Origin: Thiosocius sp963753845 | GTDB lineage: Bacteria; Pseudomonadota; Gammaproteobacteria; Chromatiales; Chromatiaceae | Direction of reading: 5' to 3' | Assembly: GCA_963753845.1 (NCBI GenBank) | Contig: CAVWEI010000017.1 | Location: 310,001 to 374,000 of the forward strand | DNA length: 64,000 nucleotides | In this document: positions 52,938-62,087 of the stretch, piece after piece | Layout of the letters: every line of letters begins with the position of its first letter | Numbering within the stretch: position 1 is the stretch's first letter | The notes under the pieces: generated by a model | The model's database searches: none | What the model saw: the letters and a program-made list of their open reading frames with translations, nothing else | Told to the model about the DNA's origin: nothing | Position numbers and translations under genes: made by a program

Positions 52938-54182
52938 TCACCGGCAGACATCTCTTCCCTCTTCAGATTTGTCGCGCAGGAATTTGCACTGCACCGGCAA
53001 CGCGGCCTTCGCCAGCAGCGTGAATAACAGAAGGCCGAATGCCCATATCCCCAAAGAAACCACGACCTCGGTCGTGCTCGGTGTGTATTCGTAGATCTCG
53101 CCGATCGGAGTCGGGACAAAGGCGGGCACGATCAGGCCCATGCCCTTCTCGATCCAGACACCCGCTATTGTCAGCACGAAGGCGATGTTCATGCTTACCG
53201 GGTGTCGTCGCAAGGGATGAATCATCAGGATCAACATGGCGATTGCGAGCAGTGCAACGGCGGTCCAGATCCAGGGCGTCAGGCCGTTGTGACCATCGAG
53301 ACCGAAGAACAGGTAACGGGCCGAGGCCGAGTGCTCGCCTTCGCTGTAAAAATCGGTGAACAGCTCGGCGGCCAGAAAGAACAGCGTCACCTGCAGTGCA
53401 ATCGCCGCGACCAGGGCGAGATGGTGAATAACGCTCTGGCGGATCGGGTAGTCGCTGATCTTGCGGATGATCTGCAAACCGATTGCCATCAGTGCGGGGC
53501 CGGAGGCGAAGGCGGAGGCGATGAACCTCGGCGCCAAAAGCGCATTGTGCCAGTAAGGCCTGGCAGTGTTCGCCGAATACAGGAAGGCAGTCACGGTATG
53601 GATCGAGATTGCCCAAAAGATGGCCAGCAGGACCCAGGGGAAATAGTGCGATTCGTTCGGCTCCTTGCCACGGTAGTGGTTGAAGACGATGTAAAAAGAG
53701 ATGCCCAGGTTCAGAAACAGGTAGCCGTTCAAGACGATCACATCCCAGGCCAGCATTGACTGGGGGAAGTTGAACCGCCCGATGAACGGGATCAGGTGCC
53801 AGAACCGGTCCGGTCTGCCCAGGTCCACCACCACGAACAGAATCGCCATGGTCACCGCGGCTATGGCCATGGTGTCGCCCATGAGTACCACGTCCTTGAT
53901 GTCTTGGCGGTTAAAGATATAGGCCGGAACCACCAGCATAACTGCCGCCGCTGCCACACCGACCAGGAAGGTGAAGTTCGCGATGTAAAAACCCCAGGAA
54001 ACCTGGTTGGTCATATTGGTGACGACCAGTCCCTCGCGCAGCTGGTAGACGTAGAACCAACCGCCCAGCAGTATCAGCGCACCCAGCGACGCCACCCAGG
54101 CCCAATAAAGCGGCCTGCCGCGTATGAGGTATCCCAGGCTGCTGACAAGAAAGCTCGACAGGTTCCGTCTGGGCTCACTCAT
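52938..54182 (-). CDS. NrfD-family membrane subunit (HmcC/DsrP-like)
   Basis: The 414-residue protein has ten or so membrane segments (for example VASLGALILLGGWFYVYQL, IAIFWAISIHTVTAFLY-like LLAIFWAISIHTVTAFLYSA) and the class features RPLYWAWV near the start and YTPSTTEVVVSLGIWAFGLLLF near the end. This long form is the one in Hmc, DsrMKJOP and alternative complex III, distinct from the shorter PsrC-like gene further down. It overlaps its Fe-S partner gene by 8 bases. It probably exchanges electrons with the quinone pool. Confidence 0.92.
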   Translation of the reverse strand: MSEPRRNLSSFLVSSLGYLIRGRPLYWAWVASLGALILLGGWFYVYQLREGLVVTNMTNQVSWGFYIANFTFLVGVAAAAVMLVVPAYIFNRQDIKDVVLMGDTMAIAAVTMAILFVVVDLGRPDRFWHLIPFIGRFNFPQSMLAWDVIVLNGYLFLNLGISFYIVFNHYRGKEPNESHYFPWVLLAIFWAISIHTVTAFLYSANTARPYWHNALLAPRFIASAFASGPALMAIGLQIIRKISDYPIRQSVIHHLALVAAIALQVTLFFLAAELFTDFYSEGEHSASARYLFFGLDGHNGLTPWIWTAVALLAIAMLILMIHPLRRHPVSMNIAFVLTIAGVWIEKGMGLIVPAFVPTPIGEIYEYTPSTTEVVVSLGIWAFGLLLFTLLAKAALPVQCKFLRDKSEEGRDVCR

Positions 54183-55110
54183 CGCGGAAGTACCAGAATT
54201 TCGGTTCCGTACCCAGGTCTTCCTTTAGCCGGAATACCGCCTTGTGCGCGAGCACGTAACGGATCTCGCTGTTGGGATCGAGCAGATTGCCGAAGATGCG
54301 CGAACCGGTCGGACATGCCTCTTGGCAGGCGGGCTGCCTTCCTTTTCGCGTTCGCTGCACGCAGAAGTGGCATTTTTCCACCACGCCCTTCGGACGCGGG
54401 CGGTTGCCGAGGTAATGAGTATCCGGGTTGATCTGCGCAGGAACAAGATCCGGCTCCCCCCAGTTGAAGTGCCTGGCCTGGTAGGGACAGGCGGTCATGC
54501 AATAGCGGCAACCGATGCACCAATCGTAATCCACCACCACGATGCCATCCGGCTCGGTCCAGGTCGCCTGCACGGGACAGGCCTTCACGCAGGGCGGGTT
54601 GTCACACTGCATGCACTGAATCGGCAGGTAGTACTTGCCCTCGACCGGGACCTGTCCATGGTCGTAGTAGTGGTCGCCGTGATGCAGATCGGTGCTGTCG
54701 CGATCCATCTCGATCACGCGAATATACTGGGTATCCCTGCCGAGGTTGTTCTCTTCCACGCAGGCGTGCACGCAGTCGCGGTATCCCCGGCATTTCGAGA
54801 CATTGATCGCGTAGCCGAACACCACGCCCTCCTGCGGCGGCGTGTTCTCGCATGTGATGTCCACGCCGTAGCGCCGCTTTGCCTTGCGTTCGATCCGCTC
54901 GATGGCCTCGCGAATTTCCTCTGCACTCATGCGCTGATAGTTTTCCTGGAAGAAATCGGCGAACGCATCCGACATCGAGTTCCCGCCCCAGGCACCACCG
55001 GCAAACAATGCCGAGCCGGCACCTGCGGCAAGACCCAGTCCCTTTAGGAAGTTACGGCGGGCACGAATGCTTGTATCCGCATCCTGCCTGTTGTCGTCAG
55101 GATTTCTCAT
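54175..55110 (-). CDS. Tat-exported Fe-S subunit (HmcB/DsrO-like) with one cluster ligand replaced
   Basis: 311 residues with a Tat signal (RARRNFLKGLGLAAG), a helical spacer, and four ferredoxin motifs: CRGYRDCVHAC (107-117), CMQCDNPPCVKAC, CIGCRYCMTAC and CHFC...PACQEAC. In the first motif Tyr110 stands where a Cys is usual (CxxC), so that cluster may be [3Fe-4S], have another ligand, or be absent. It overlaps both neighbours (14 bases with the tetrahaem cytochrome, 8 with NrfD), so the three are surely cotranscribed. Confidence 0.9.
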   Translation of the reverse strand: MRNPDDNRQDADTSIRARRNFLKGLGLAAGAGSALFAGGAWGGNSMSDAFADFFQENYQRMSAEEIREAIERIERKAKRRYGVDITCENTPPQEGVVFGYAINVSKCRGYRDCVHACVEENNLGRDTQYIRVIEMDRDSTDLHHGDHYYDHGQVPVEGKYYLPIQCMQCDNPPCVKACPVQATWTEPDGIVVVDYDWCIGCRYCMTACPYQARHFNWGEPDLVPAQINPDTHYLGNRPRPKGVVEKCHFCVQRTRKGRQPACQEACPTGSRIFGNLLDPNSEIRYVLAHKAVFRLKEDLGTEPKFWYFRDE

Positions 55111-56005
55111 CGTTGACCAGCGCCTCCGAAATCACCTGCTGGCTCCCGTTCCCTTTGTCCCTCTCCAAAACGGCGTCGTCACTGCGCGCTCTCTTCCAGG
55201 TCGAGCGCACTCCGTGATCGGGGCCCGGGCGCTGATCCTGCGACACCCAGTGCTCCGGCCTCTCGAGCCCCATGCGAACACGCGGCCCCGCTTTCGGTTC
55301 CCTGGGCTTCAGACGCGGCCTGTGCTGGTAATGGCAGGCCGTGCAGTTCAACACCTGGCGTTTTCCCTGCCATCCACTGACACGCTTGCCATGTGCCCCA
55401 TAAGCCCAGTCGCGCGCCTGCCTGGAATGGCACTGGCTGCAAAGAATGTACGCGTCGCCAAAATCCAGCTTCTCGCCTTCGAGTGTCCGGAGGCCCCCCG
55501 ATCCTTCGAGATCGTGGCAGGTGAAACACCAAAACGCACCCTTGCCGTGCAGGCCGTGACTTAACTGGAAACCATCGTGAGGCTTTTTCAGATTGCGCGG
55601 ACTCGGGTCGCCCTTGACCCACTGGTGACAGCTCGAACAGGGATGCATACCCGGGTCCCGTTGACTCGGGATGACCTCGAACGGCGGGACGTCTTTGAAT
55701 ACCGCGTAGCCCTGACGCGGCTCGGCGTCGAAATCCGGAAACGCGTTTTCGATCTCGCGTGGCGCGACATAGTCGCTGAGCGACCGGCTTTGTTTACCGG
55801 ATGACGGTGCGATAACCGGGGCGTCGTCCAACCCGGTAACCGCGTCCCAGTCCCAGTCGTCAACTCCGACAGCAGAGGCACTGTCCCCGGGCGGAGCCGG
55901 TCCGGCTGACTCTCCCACCGCCCCTACGCTGGCCGCGAAAACGGCCCATGCGCAGAAGACGGTGAGCAACACAAATGGCCTGGCCACCGCGTCCACAGCG
56001 CGCAA
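55097..56005 (-). CDS. Exported tetrahaem c-type cytochrome
   Basis: 302 residues, start at TTG 56005 or one of the following GTG codons. A signal peptide (FVLLTVFCAWAVFAASVGA) is followed by an acidic region and four CxxCH motifs: CSSCH, CFTCH, CSQCH, CTACH, with other histidines for bis-His ligation. The C-terminal 80 residues are basic and haem-free. It probably carries electrons between the pentahaem protein and the Fe-S/NrfD pair. Confidence 0.85.
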   Translation of the reverse strand: MRAVDAVARPFVLLTVFCAWAVFAASVGAVGESAGPAPPGDSASAVGVDDWDWDAVTGLDDAPVIAPSSGKQSRSLSDYVAPREIENAFPDFDAEPRQGYAVFKDVPPFEVIPSQRDPGMHPCSSCHQWVKGDPSPRNLKKPHDGFQLSHGLHGKGAFWCFTCHDLEGSGGLRTLEGEKLDFGDAYILCSQCHSRQARDWAYGAHGKRVSGWQGKRQVLNCTACHYQHRPRLKPREPKAGPRVRMGLERPEHWVSQDQRPGPDHGVRSTWKRARSDDAVLERDKGNGSQQVISEALVNDEKS

Positions 56006-56049
56006 CCCGAACTAAAGCGCTATGTCCCGGGCGGAGCCCCTCACATTCG

Positions 56050-57309
56050 TCACAACCGGATCTCGGCAGAGGCCGCCAGTTTAGGCATCATCAGATCGTC
56101 GGGAAGCTTGCCCTTCATCTTGGCCTTGATCGGCGGCAGCAGCAGGTCATAGAGCGCCTCCGCACGCACGATACTGGTGCCTGGCTCGATCGGAATATCG
56201 TACTCGAGCACACGCACTTCATTCGGCTTCAGCCGGGTATCCTTCAACACCTGGGTGGCCTGGGGCGGCGAAGTCGGCTTGCCCTCTGCATCACCCAGCG
56301 TGTACCAGAATGCCGCCTTGGGGTCGTCCTTGATCGGATGAACCTTGTAGTTCTTCCACAGCATGTTGCCGTCTTTGTCATAGGTGGCCACACGGATATA
56401 GAAATTGCGGAACGGCGCACCCGTCGGATAGGCATGTGGTAAACGGTTGCGCACTGTCAACTTCGCCTTCAGCACATCACCTTCACGCGTCGTATCCATG
56501 GTCAGCGCGATACCGCGGGTGATCATCTTGCCGTCGTGCCCCCCTGCCATGCGGTGATCAGGGATACTGACCGTTTCGCCTGCGACCACCTGTCCGTCCT
56601 TCAGCTTCGGAACTGTGACGATCGACATGTGGCAGGCTTGACAGCTCACGAAGTTTTTCGAATTGCGGTACTCGTCACCGGTGCGGCAGAGCGGCACGCC
56701 ATGCGAGTTGGCGCGTTTTTCATGGCAACCCATACAGGCATCGTTACTCTTGAACAGTTCGGCCTTGTTACCCTGAATCGGCACCGGATGATGCACCGGT
56801 GTCGGCCACTTGGAGCCCTCGGGGGTGCGCTCGGTCGTGTAGCTGATACCGGATGGGCCATACAGGCTGGCGGTATCTATCTCGTAGGCATCGATGCCGT
56901 ATAGGGGTTTACCGTCCGCCGTATCCAGACCCTTGAAGCTCTCGAACGAGTGACAGGTGGTGCAAGCGATGCCCTGTCCGTAGGCCGGTTTGGCCGACAG
57001 GTCGGTCTTCTTTTCCAGCGCGGCGACCGGTGCGTGGCACTTGAGGCAGACCGGCAACTTGTCCTTGACCCTCAGACCCTCCTGCGTCGGATCGCCGATG
57101 ACATTCTTATAAAAGGCGCCGTGGATCGGGTCCTTGAGCGCTGAACTGTTCGCATGCATGGAATCCGCCCACTGGGCGTAGATCTCCTCATGGCAGCTCT
57201 TGCACGCCTCCGGGGCAACATGTTGAATCGCCTCCGCGGCAATCACTGCGGGTGCAACCAGCAGCAATCCCGAACAGGCACCCAAAAACCTACTGAATAC
57301 TGATGACAT
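56050..57309 (-). CDS. Exported pentahaem cytochrome c (cytochrome c554-like domain)
   Basis: First gene of the nine-gene cluster; ATG 57309 follows GGAGGAT. 419 residues: signal peptide (LGACSGLLLVAPAVIAAEA), then five CxxCH motifs (CKSCH, CLKCH, CTTCH, CMGCH, CQACH) within the first 230 residues as in the cytochrome c554 / NrfA-type fold, and a C-terminal beta-sandwich without haem (LKAKLTVRNRLPHAYPTG; RVATYDKDGNMLWKNY). No active-site lysine haem is evident, so an electron carrier is more likely than a reductase. Confidence 0.88.
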   Translation of the reverse strand: MSSVFSRFLGACSGLLLVAPAVIAAEAIQHVAPEACKSCHEEIYAQWADSMHANSSALKDPIHGAFYKNVIGDPTQEGLRVKDKLPVCLKCHAPVAALEKKTDLSAKPAYGQGIACTTCHSFESFKGLDTADGKPLYGIDAYEIDTASLYGPSGISYTTERTPEGSKWPTPVHHPVPIQGNKAELFKSNDACMGCHEKRANSHGVPLCRTGDEYRNSKNFVSCQACHMSIVTVPKLKDGQVVAGETVSIPDHRMAGGHDGKMITRGIALTMDTTREGDVLKAKLTVRNRLPHAYPTGAPFRNFYIRVATYDKDGNMLWKNYKVHPIKDDPKAAFWYTLGDAEGKPTSPPQATQVLKDTRLKPNEVRVLEYDIPIEPGTSIVRAEALYDLLLPPIKAKMKGKLPDDLMMPKLAASAEIRL

Positions 57310-57554
57310 GACAGATATCCTCCAATCCGGTGTTTTTGTCTATTCGCACCCGCCATATCGCGGGCGGGATTCGTTTTTATTTTTTCCGACCGTCCAATAC
57401 CACCACAATAATTGGGTAATATCATTGATCCAAGTTAAATGGACTGCTTCGAACGACTGCGCGAATCAACTGCGCGGAGAGAACGAACGGCTCTCGGCGT
57501 GCTGTCGACAAAGGGTGGCGGACAAGTCAGAAGACCGAACCGGCTGACCACGAC
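57310..57554. other. 245-base region between the pentahaem gene and the RND permease gene
   Basis: Both flanking genes are on the minus strand, so this holds the end of the RND operon and the promoter of the redox cluster. I see a plus-strand CCCGC-GCGGG hairpin with a T-rich tail (57347-57390) and an imperfect FNR-like half site TTGATCCAAGTTAA (57425-57438). Neither is strong. Confidence 0.4.
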
Positions 57555-60500
57555 CTACGCGCCGGAGTCACCGATCTCTGCTTCAAGGCGTCTCTGCTGC
57601 TGCCTGGGAGAACCCGTATGCCGGGCCAGCAGGTCATATGCAACCGGGACGATGAACAGGGTGAACAGGGTCGCGGACAAGACCCCGTAAATAATCACGG
57701 TACCGATAACCATCCGGGTCTCGGCGCCCGCGCCCGCAGACAAAAGCAATGGCGCCGAGCCGGCAGCGGTGGTTATCCCGGTCATCACGATCGGACGGAA
57801 GCGCACCTCGGTCGCCTCGAGCAGGGCCTGGTGAAACTCGTGCCCGTCGTCACGCAACTGGTTGGCGAACTCCACGATCAGGATGCCATTCTTGGCCGCC
57901 AGGCCCACCAGCATGATCAGCCCGATCTGGCTGTAGAGATTCAAGGACTGACCGCTGAGATACAGACCCAGCAGGGCACCCGCCATTGCCAGAGGCACGG
58001 TAAGCATGATGACGAAGGGATGTATCCAGCTCTCGAACTGTGCCGCCAACACCAGGTAGACGATCAGGCCACCCAACACGAGGACGAAGACGATCGATTC
58101 ACCTGTCGCCCTGAAATCCTGAGATTGTCCCTTGTAATCGACGATGACGTTGCCCGGCAGGTGTTCCTGTACGAGATTATCCAGGTAGGCCAGGGCGTCA
58201 CCCAGCGCCAACCCGTCGGCCAGGTTGGCCTCGATCGTGATCGCCCGCACCCGGTTGTAGCGGTTTAGCTTGATCGAGTCGGCCACCTCCTCCAGCTTTA
58301 CCAGACTGGCCAGGGGTATGAGTTGGTTGCTGCGCTGCGAGCGCACGTACAGATTAGACAGGTCGGCGGGCGTGCGTTGATCCTGGCGTTCGCCCTCGAG
58401 GATGACGTCGTACTCCTCGCCCTCCTCGATAAAGGTCGTAACCCGGCGCGAGCCCAGCATGGTCTCGAGGGTGCGCCCGATCTCTCCAATGGTGACACCG
58501 AGATCGGCTGCACGATCGTAATCGACGACCACCTGCAGCTGCGGCTTGGTTTCCTTGTAATCCCAGTCCACGCCCTCAAGCCCGGGATTGGAGGCCTCGA
58601 TCTTGTCCAACAGGATATCGCGCCATTCCGCAAGCTCCGCGTAGGTACCGCCGCCGATGACGAACTGAACCGGCTTCTGAATGCGCGCACCGAAACCCTG
58701 CCGCATCACGGGAAATGCGCGCACACCCGAAAGGTCCTTCAGACGACTGCTCACGTCATCCATGATCTCCCAGGCCGAGCGCCGCATCCCCCAGTCATCC
58801 AGCACATGGATCACGATGCCGCTGTTGAAGATCGAGAAATTGCTGAAGGTGCGCGGGGCACGTACCAGCAGGCGCTTCACCTCACCGGTCTCGACCAGTG
58901 GCATCAGGCGGCGCTCGATCTCGTCCATGTACTCTTTCATGTACTCGTACGAGGCCCCCTCCGGCCCGTTGACCAGTACGAAGAACGCGCCACGATCCTC
59001 CTTCGGGGCATACTCGCCGGGGATCTCTTCGAGCAGCCATTGTGTGCCCGCGAGGATTGTGACAAAGACCAACCCAACCACCCATTTGTGGCGTAGCGCG
59101 CGTCTCAGCAGCCACAGGTAGCCATTGCGTATCCGGCTGAACGCCGCATCGACTGCATGCACCAGCCCCACCCGGCCGGCATCCTCCGGCAGGATCTGCG
59201 AGGCCAGCATCGGTGACAGCGACAGTGCGACGAAACTCGAAAAACCGACCGCTGCGGCCATCGTCAGCGCGAACTCGGAAAACAGGCGTCCGACGTCTCC
59301 CTGCAGAAAGGCGATCGGCACGAACACGGCCACCAGGACGATCGTCGTCGCTATGACCGCGAAGGCGACCTGGCGGGAACCCCGGAATGCCGCCACCAGA
59401 CGAGTCTCACCATATTTCTCCATACGCCGGTGAATGTTTTCGAGCACCACGATGGCATCGTCCACGACCAGGCCTATCGCCAGCACCAGCGCCAGCAGCG
59501 TAAGGATATTGATCGAGAAGCCCAGCATCCAAAGCACCAGAAAGGTCGCCACCAGGGAAACGGGCACCGTCACCGCCGGCACCAGGGTAGCCCGTACACT
59601 GCCCAGGAACAGAAAAATCACCGAGACGACCAGCGCGATGGCGATCGCCAGCGTCTTGTACACCTCTGCAATCGCGCCCTTCACGAACACCGAGGTGTCA
59701 TAACTCTGCTTGATCTCCATGCCCTCGGGCAGCACGCCGTTGATGCGTTGCATCTCAGACTTGGCCGCATCCGCGACCTCGATGGTGTTGGCCGTGGACT
59801 GCTTGACGATACCTATCCCCACCATGGGCACACCGTTTCCACGGAAGAAGGTGCGGGTCTCCTCCGCCCCCTTCTCCACCCGCGCCACATCGCCCAGCCG
59901 GACCAGGTAGCCATCCTCCCCTCTTGCCAGGACCAGGCGGGCAAAATCGTCGGCGGCATGGAAGGTCCGCGCGACCCGCACGGTGAACTGACGATCTACC
60001 GAGTCGAGACTGCCGGCCGGCAGCTCGAGGTTCTCGGCCCGCAACGCGGCCTCCACGTCGCTGACCGACAGCCCGCGCGCCGCAAGTTCCCGGCGGTCGA
60101 GCCAGATCCGCATTGCAAAGGTCTGGCCACCACCCACCCTTATCCGGGCGACACCATCGAGTACCGAAAAGCGGTCTACCAGGTAACGCCGGGCATAGTC
60201 CGATAACTCCGGCACGCTCATGCGATCGCTGACCAGGTTCAGCCACATGATGACGTCTTCGTTGCTGTCGACCTTCTGGATCTCCGGCGGGTCTGCCTCG
60301 TCCGGCAGGTCATCGAGCACCGTCGATACCCGGTCGCGGATGTCGTTTGCGGCCCCGTCGATGTCGCGATCCACTCGAAATTCGACGGTGATGGCGGATC
60401 GGCCGTCCTCGCTCACCGACTGGATGTACTCGATTCCCTCGACGCCGGCGATCCGGTCTTCGAGCACCTGTGTTATGCGACTCTCGACGACGTTCGCGGC

Positions 60501-60662
60501 GGCACCACGGTAAACGGTCTCGACCGACACCACAGGCGGATCGATATCCGGGTATTCGCGCAGCGGCAAACGGTCGAAGGCCACCAGGCCGAAGGCAATC
60601 AGCAGTAAAGAGAGCACGGACGCGAAGACAGGCCGGGTGACGGAGACGTCCGACAGGATCAT
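57555..60662 (-). CDS. RND efflux transporter permease
   Basis: The 1035-residue inner-membrane pump is of the HAE1/AcrB-like class: MILSDVSVTRPVFASVLSLL at the start, the proton-relay Asp pair in GLVVDDAIVVLENIHR, GLAAKNGILIVEFANQLRD in the second half, and two large periplasmic domains. It starts 1 base inside the upstream adaptor stop (TGATG). Substrates are not predictable; no outer-membrane channel gene is adjacent. Confidence 0.96.
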   Translation of the reverse strand: MILSDVSVTRPVFASVLSLLLIAFGLVAFDRLPLREYPDIDPPVVSVETVYRGAAANVVESRITQVLEDRIAGVEGIEYIQSVSEDGRSAITVEFRVDRDIDGAANDIRDRVSTVLDDLPDEADPPEIQKVDSNEDVIMWLNLVSDRMSVPELSDYARRYLVDRFSVLDGVARIRVGGGQTFAMRIWLDRRELAARGLSVSDVEAALRAENLELPAGSLDSVDRQFTVRVARTFHAADDFARLVLARGEDGYLVRLGDVARVEKGAEETRTFFRGNGVPMVGIGIVKQSTANTIEVADAAKSEMQRINGVLPEGMEIKQSYDTSVFVKGAIAEVYKTLAIAIALVVSVIFLFLGSVRATLVPAVTVPVSLVATFLVLWMLGFSINILTLLALVLAIGLVVDDAIVVLENIHRRMEKYGETRLVAAFRGSRQVAFAVIATTIVLVAVFVPIAFLQGDVGRLFSEFALTMAAAVGFSSFVALSLSPMLASQILPEDAGRVGLVHAVDAAFSRIRNGYLWLLRRALRHKWVVGLVFVTILAGTQWLLEEIPGEYAPKEDRGAFFVLVNGPEGASYEYMKEYMDEIERRLMPLVETGEVKRLLVRAPRTFSNFSIFNSGIVIHVLDDWGMRRSAWEIMDDVSSRLKDLSGVRAFPVMRQGFGARIQKPVQFVIGGGTYAELAEWRDILLDKIEASNPGLEGVDWDYKETKPQLQVVVDYDRAADLGVTIGEIGRTLETMLGSRRVTTFIEEGEEYDVILEGERQDQRTPADLSNLYVRSQRSNQLIPLASLVKLEEVADSIKLNRYNRVRAITIEANLADGLALGDALAYLDNLVQEHLPGNVIVDYKGQSQDFRATGESIVFVLVLGGLIVYLVLAAQFESWIHPFVIMLTVPLAMAGALLGLYLSGQSLNLYSQIGLIMLVGLAAKNGILIVEFANQLRDDGHEFHQALLEATEVRFRPIVMTGITTAAGSAPLLLSAGAGAETRMVIGTVIIYGVLSATLFTLFIVPVAYDLLARHTGSPRQQQRRLEAEIGDSGA

Positions 60663-61774
60663 CAGAGGCTGCCCGAGCCGGTCGACTTCGGCTCGCTGTT
60701 CAGCAATTCGGCCAGTGGCCGGGCATCGTTGTCGATAGCGCGCACCTTCACCGGCTGTCCGGGCCTTACACGCAGCGTGCCGTGAGTGATGACCAATGTG
60801 TCTTCCTCGATGCCGTCCAATACCTCCACCTCACCCGGACGGCGTGAACCGATGTGAATCTGTCGACGCTCGACCTTGTGCCCGTCCCCCTGGGGTTCGG
60901 CCACCAGCACGTATTGTTCGCGCCCGACCGGCATCAGGGCCGCTTCAGGAATTACCAGGGCCTGGCGCGGATTCTTGCGCAGCGACACCTGCATCAGCAT
61001 GCCTGGTTTTAGCAGGCGCTGATCGTTGGGCACCAGCACACGCACCAGGACCGATCGGGTAACCGGATCGACACGGCTGTCGATGCTGCGCACCTCCCCC
61101 TGGAACTCGGTTTCACCGTAGGCATGGGTTGTCGCCACCACCGGCAGCCCCGGCGCGAGGCTGGACAGGTAGACGCTGGGGACCGCGAGATCGAGCTTCA
61201 TCACTGAATCATCGTCCAGCGTGGTGATCAGATCACCCGGCTCCACCAGGGCCCCGACGCTGATGTTGCGCAGACCGAGCACACCGGCAAACGGCGCCTT
61301 GATCAGACGGTCGGAAAGGCGCGATTCAATCGCTACCAGGCGGGCCCGGGCCGTTTCCTGTTCACGTCCGCGCTCGTCGAGCAGGGATTTGGAGGCGGTG
61401 CCCTGGGTCGCCAGAGACTGCACCCGCCTGTGCTGCTTTTGCGCCTCGTCGACGAGAGCCCGCGCCTCCTTGAGCTGCGCCTGTTCCTCGCCATTGGTCA
61501 TCTCGACCAGCAACTGTCCCGCGGCGACCCGCTCCCCGTCATCGAAGTGCAGCACGCTCACGGTGTCGGTTGCCGATGCCGTCAGTGCCACCGACTCGTT
61601 GGCGCGCAGGGTGCCGAGCGCCTCGATTCGGTCTTCGAACGGGACCAGGCGCGCCGCCGACACGATCACCGGTGTCGCAGGTGTCGCAGGTGTCGCAGCG
61701 AAGACAGCACCGGTCAGAAGCCCGCCGAGGATAAGAACCCGCCCGCGCCTGCACCCGTCTGGTCTGTATCTCAC
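60662..61774 (-). CDS. RND efflux periplasmic adaptor subunit
   Basis: The 370-residue membrane-fusion protein starts at GTG 61774. Parts visible: signal peptide, lipoyl half (LRANESVALTASATDTVSVLHF in parts), alpha-hairpin (about 85-140), second lipoyl part (IKAPFAGVLGLRNISVGALV in parts) and beta-barrel. A threefold Ala-Thr-Pro repeat sits at the end of the signal. It is coupled to the permease gene. Confidence 0.94.
   Translation of the reverse strand: MRYRPDGCRRGRVLILGGLLTGAVFAATPATPATPVIVSAARLVPFEDRIEALGTLRANESVALTASATDTVSVLHFDDGERVAAGQLLVEMTNGEEQAQLKEARALVDEAQKQHRRVQSLATQGTASKSLLDERGREQETARARLVAIESRLSDRLIKAPFAGVLGLRNISVGALVEPGDLITTLDDDSVMKLDLAVPSVYLSSLAPGLPVVATTHAYGETEFQGEVRSIDSRVDPVTRSVLVRVLVPNDQRLLKPGMLMQVSLRKNPRQALVIPEAALMPVGREQYVLVAEPQGDGHKVERRQIHIGSRRPGEVEVLDGIEEDTLVITHGTLRVRPGQPVKVRAIDNDARPLAELLNSEPKSTGSGSL
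61671..61697 (-). repeat. Three-copy 9-bp repeat in the adaptor gene
   Basis: GGTGTCGCA occurs three times in tandem on the plus strand, coding for (ATP)3 at about residues 27-35 of the adaptor, at the mature N-terminus. In-frame slippage would change length by three residues. Confidence 0.85.
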
Positions 61775-62087
61775 GTTCGCCTCTCGATTTTAGTGTCGCC
61801 GTTCCTGTCAGGGCGAAAGCTACCACGTCCGCTGCCTGGGCGGGCCAGGAAGTCCGGAGCCTGAAACCCGATTTCAGCCTGGCCGGGTGGCTCAGGATCT
61901 CCCCGAGGATCGGTCAACTGCAACGCAATCAATTGCCGCTTTGCCGGGCACCCTTCGGCTTTTACGATATTCATTCCCCACCGAGTCAGTTCACCCGGCC
62001 GCCACCCGGCGGACCAACACTGATTTGACGCAAGCTCCCTGCGATTAGTGCTTGGAGTTATGAAAGGAACCGATTAGCTTTAAACAC
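61775..62087. other. 313-base divergent promoter region
   Basis: Between the divergent RND adaptor and multihaem cytochrome genes. No gene is supported. One TTGACG (62025-62030) could be a -35 box for the cytochrome gene but no good -10 follows at the right distance. Confidence 0.5.

Noticed and set aside
57425..57438. FNR-like site TTGATCCAAGTTAA before the redox cluster
   Set aside because: The second half matches only partly (GTTAA against ATCAA) and it lies more than 110 bases from the start codon; too weak to claim as an operator.
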